Shown: piece after piece, positions 13,690 to 14,376 of the stretch | How the letters are laid out: each line of letters begins with the position of its first letter | Position numbering within the stretch: position 1 is the stretch's first letter | Origin: CAYWXV01 sp964462535 | GTDB taxonomy: Bacteria > Bacteroidota > Ignavibacteria > OLB7 | NCBI GenBank assembly: GCA_964462535.1 | Contig: CAYWXV010000067.1 | Span: forward strand, 1-14,376 | Reading direction: 5' to 3' | Length of the DNA: 14,376 nucleotides | Made by a program: the position numbers and the translations under genes | Notes under the pieces: model-generated | Told to the model about the DNA's origin: nothing | Databases searched by the model: none | What the model saw: the letters and a program-made list of their open reading frames with translations, nothing else

Positions 13690-14221
13690 CACAGCTATGC
13701 ATACAACCATTTCGGGCAATCCGGCGGCTACGTCACTCTCCACCGGAACCACGTTCTCCGATCGTATCGCCCGGCTTGGGGATCATGACGCACTTCGCAT
13801 TCTCTCCTTGCTCATCAGGCTCTTTCTGGCCTACACGTTTCTCATTTCCGGTGCAGAGAAGCTGGTGGCAATGGGGGTGTTCGGTCGGAATATTTTTGCC
13901 TACGGCATCCTCCCGGAGTCTCTGTCGAACATCGCCGCCGCCCTTTTCGTCTGGACGGAGATTGTGATCGGCGTATTCCTGTTCGCCGGCGCAATGATCA
14001 GAGGGAGCGCGCTGGTGGCCTCCACCATGCTCGTTCTCTTCCTTATCGCCATTATCAGCGCCCTTGCCCGGGGACTTGAGATCGATTGCGGTTGCTTCGC
14101 AAATCCCGAGCCCATCGGCTGGCACAAGGTCTGGGAAGACCTCGCCTACCTCGCCGCTGCTCTCTATCTGATCTTCTTCCCCAAGTCGTATTTCATGTGG
14201 AAAGACGGGAGTAGGGAGTAG
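13679..14221 (+). CDS. MauE/DoxX-type membrane protein
   Basis: A 180-residue integral membrane protein with four helices (about 40-58, 86-106, 110-131 and 153-168). The first ends in LISGAEKL, typical of DoxX/MauE proteins. Between helices 3 and 4 lies RGLEIDCGCFANPEPIGWHKVWEDL, whose CGC pair (C137, C139) and GWxKVxED segment match the MauE branch. MauE-type proteins are linked to thiol or disulfide handling in the envelope. The ATG at 13679 overlaps the rhodanese gene by 11 bp; an ATG at 13697, seven bases after its stop, is an equally good start. Either way the two genes are translated together. The final codons and the TAG stop lie inside two copies of the heptamer GGGAGTA, so the last residues (DGSRE) are encoded by repeat DNA. 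Confidence 0.87.
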   Translation: MVPDTAMHTTISGNPAATSLSTGTTFSDRIARLGDHDALRILSLLIRLFLAYTFLISGAEKLVAMGVFGRNIFAYGILPESLSNIAAALFVWTEIVIGVFLFAGAMIRGSALVASTMLVLFLIAIISALARGLEIDCGCFANPEPIGWHKVWEDLAYLAAALYLIFFPKSYFMWKDGSRE

Positions 14222-14278
14222 GGTTGAAATATGAGATATGAAATATGAGATATGAAAACCCCTCCTAACTCCCCACTC
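14207..14278. repeat. Heptamer repeats (GGGAGTA) and inverted C-rich heptamers
   Basis: GGGAGTA occurs twice in tandem at 14207-14220, followed by GGG. At 14265-14278, CTAACTC and CCCACTC read as similar heptamers on the other strand. The arrangement (G-rich units at a gene's end, then C-rich units) repeats the one at 3552-3633, here with a spacer of about 40 bp between the arms. Confidence 0.55.
14226..14253. repeat. Two perfect tandem copies of a 14-bp AT-rich unit
   Basis: GAAATATGAGATAT occurs twice without mismatch at 14226-14239 and 14240-14253, followed by GAAAA. It fills the spacer between the two heptamer clusters and is far more AT-rich than the surrounding DNA. Confidence 0.8.
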
Positions 14279-14295
14279 TCTCAGAATTGAGAGAG
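14276..14295. repeat. Inverted repeat CTCTCTCA-GAAT-TGAGAGAG
   Basis: An 8-bp perfect stem with a 4-base loop; CCCC at 14271-14274 and GGGG after 14295 extend the stem past one bulged A. It is followed by GGGGGGCCGGGGGGTGAG. The same 16-base core recurs at the window's end, so this is a repeated element and not a single-use terminator. Confidence 0.7.
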
Positions 14296-14322
14296 GGGGG
14301 CCGGGGGGTGAGAGCCTCGAGC

Positions 14323-14343
14323 AAGGATCAAGGATCAAGGATG
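14323..14343. repeat. Three tandem heptamers AAGGATC, AAGGATC, AAGGATG
   Basis: Two perfect copies and one with a single change form another 7-bp tandem array, unrelated in sequence to the G-rich heptamers but of the same period. Confidence 0.7.
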
Positions 14344-14360
14344 AATAGTCCTGCTCCCCC

Positions 14361-14376
14361 CTCTCTCAGAATTGAG
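14361..14376. repeat. Second copy of the CTCTCTCAGAATTGAG element, cut by the window edge
   Basis: The last 16 bases repeat 14276-14291 exactly, and both copies are preceded by a C-rich run. The remainder of this copy lies outside the window. The two copies are 85 bp apart. Confidence 0.7.

Noticed and set aside
12224..14221. Toxin-antitoxin or defence module
   Set aside because: All four genes have ordinary sigma, anti-sigma, rhodanese or MauE/DoxX features; no nuclease, reverse transcriptase, NTPase or similar effector is present.
14276..14376. CRISPR-like array
   Set aside because: There are only two copies of a short palindromic core with an unrelated interval; repeat length and spacer pattern do not fit CRISPR and no cas gene is present.

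Overview
The window looks like a chromosomal stretch from a free-living, moderately GC-rich (mid-50s percent, judged by eye) member of the Bacteroidota/Chlorobiota (FCB) group. The lineage call is inference. It rests on an Omp28-type protein, a TolB-like lipoprotein, a DUF6252-like lipoprotein and a CUB-tailed secreted GH18. Most start codons also lack a Shine-Dalgarno sequence, and several genes carry TAnnTTTG-like -7 boxes. Ignavibacteria or Kapabacteria-type organisms would fit, but I cannot prove this from the sequence. There is no tRNA, rRNA, CRISPR array, transposase or phage gene.

Layout. (1) 1-1174, minus strand: a LamG-domain secreted protein cut by the window edge, preceded by a small secreted protein. 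(2) 1175-1613: a 439-bp gap without a convincing gene but with several strong inverted repeats. (3) 1614-3548, plus: a lipoprotein with a DxNxDG motif and an Omp28-like secreted protein with a thioredoxin-like CxxC; both end at G-rich heptamer repeats. (4) 3671-8097, plus: a tight run of YndJ-like membrane protein, class I SAM methyltransferase, TolB-like beta-propeller lipoprotein, UDP-glucuronate decarboxylase-type SDR and single-domain MGMT-like protein, with gaps of 22, 6 and 8 bp and a 4-bp overlap. (5) 8084-10281, minus: a small lipoprotein and a GH18 + CUB secreted hydrolase; the lipoprotein overlaps the MGMT-like gene tail to tail by 14 bp. (6) 10337-11326, plus: phosphate acetyltransferase, ended by a strong hairpin. 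(7) 11400-12850, minus: an ECF sigma factor followed by its probable membrane anti-sigma factor. (8) 12925-14221, plus, divergent from the sigma gene: a membrane-anchored periplasmic rhodanese overlapping a MauE/DoxX-type membrane protein. (9) 14207-14376: a dense patch of short tandem and inverted repeats.

Much of the content is cell envelope: at least six signal-peptide or lipoprotein products, two multi-pass membrane proteins, a nucleotide-sugar enzyme and a sigma/anti-sigma pair. I found no convincing new defence or mobile system. The most unusual feature is non-coding: heptameric repeats placed directly at the 3' ends of three genes, two of them paired with an inverted C-rich cluster, plus the structured gap at 1175-1613. 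Among proteins, the most interesting are the tandemly duplicated N-terminal motif of the anti-sigma candidate and the one-domain MGMT relative that keeps the catalytic PCHR cysteine.
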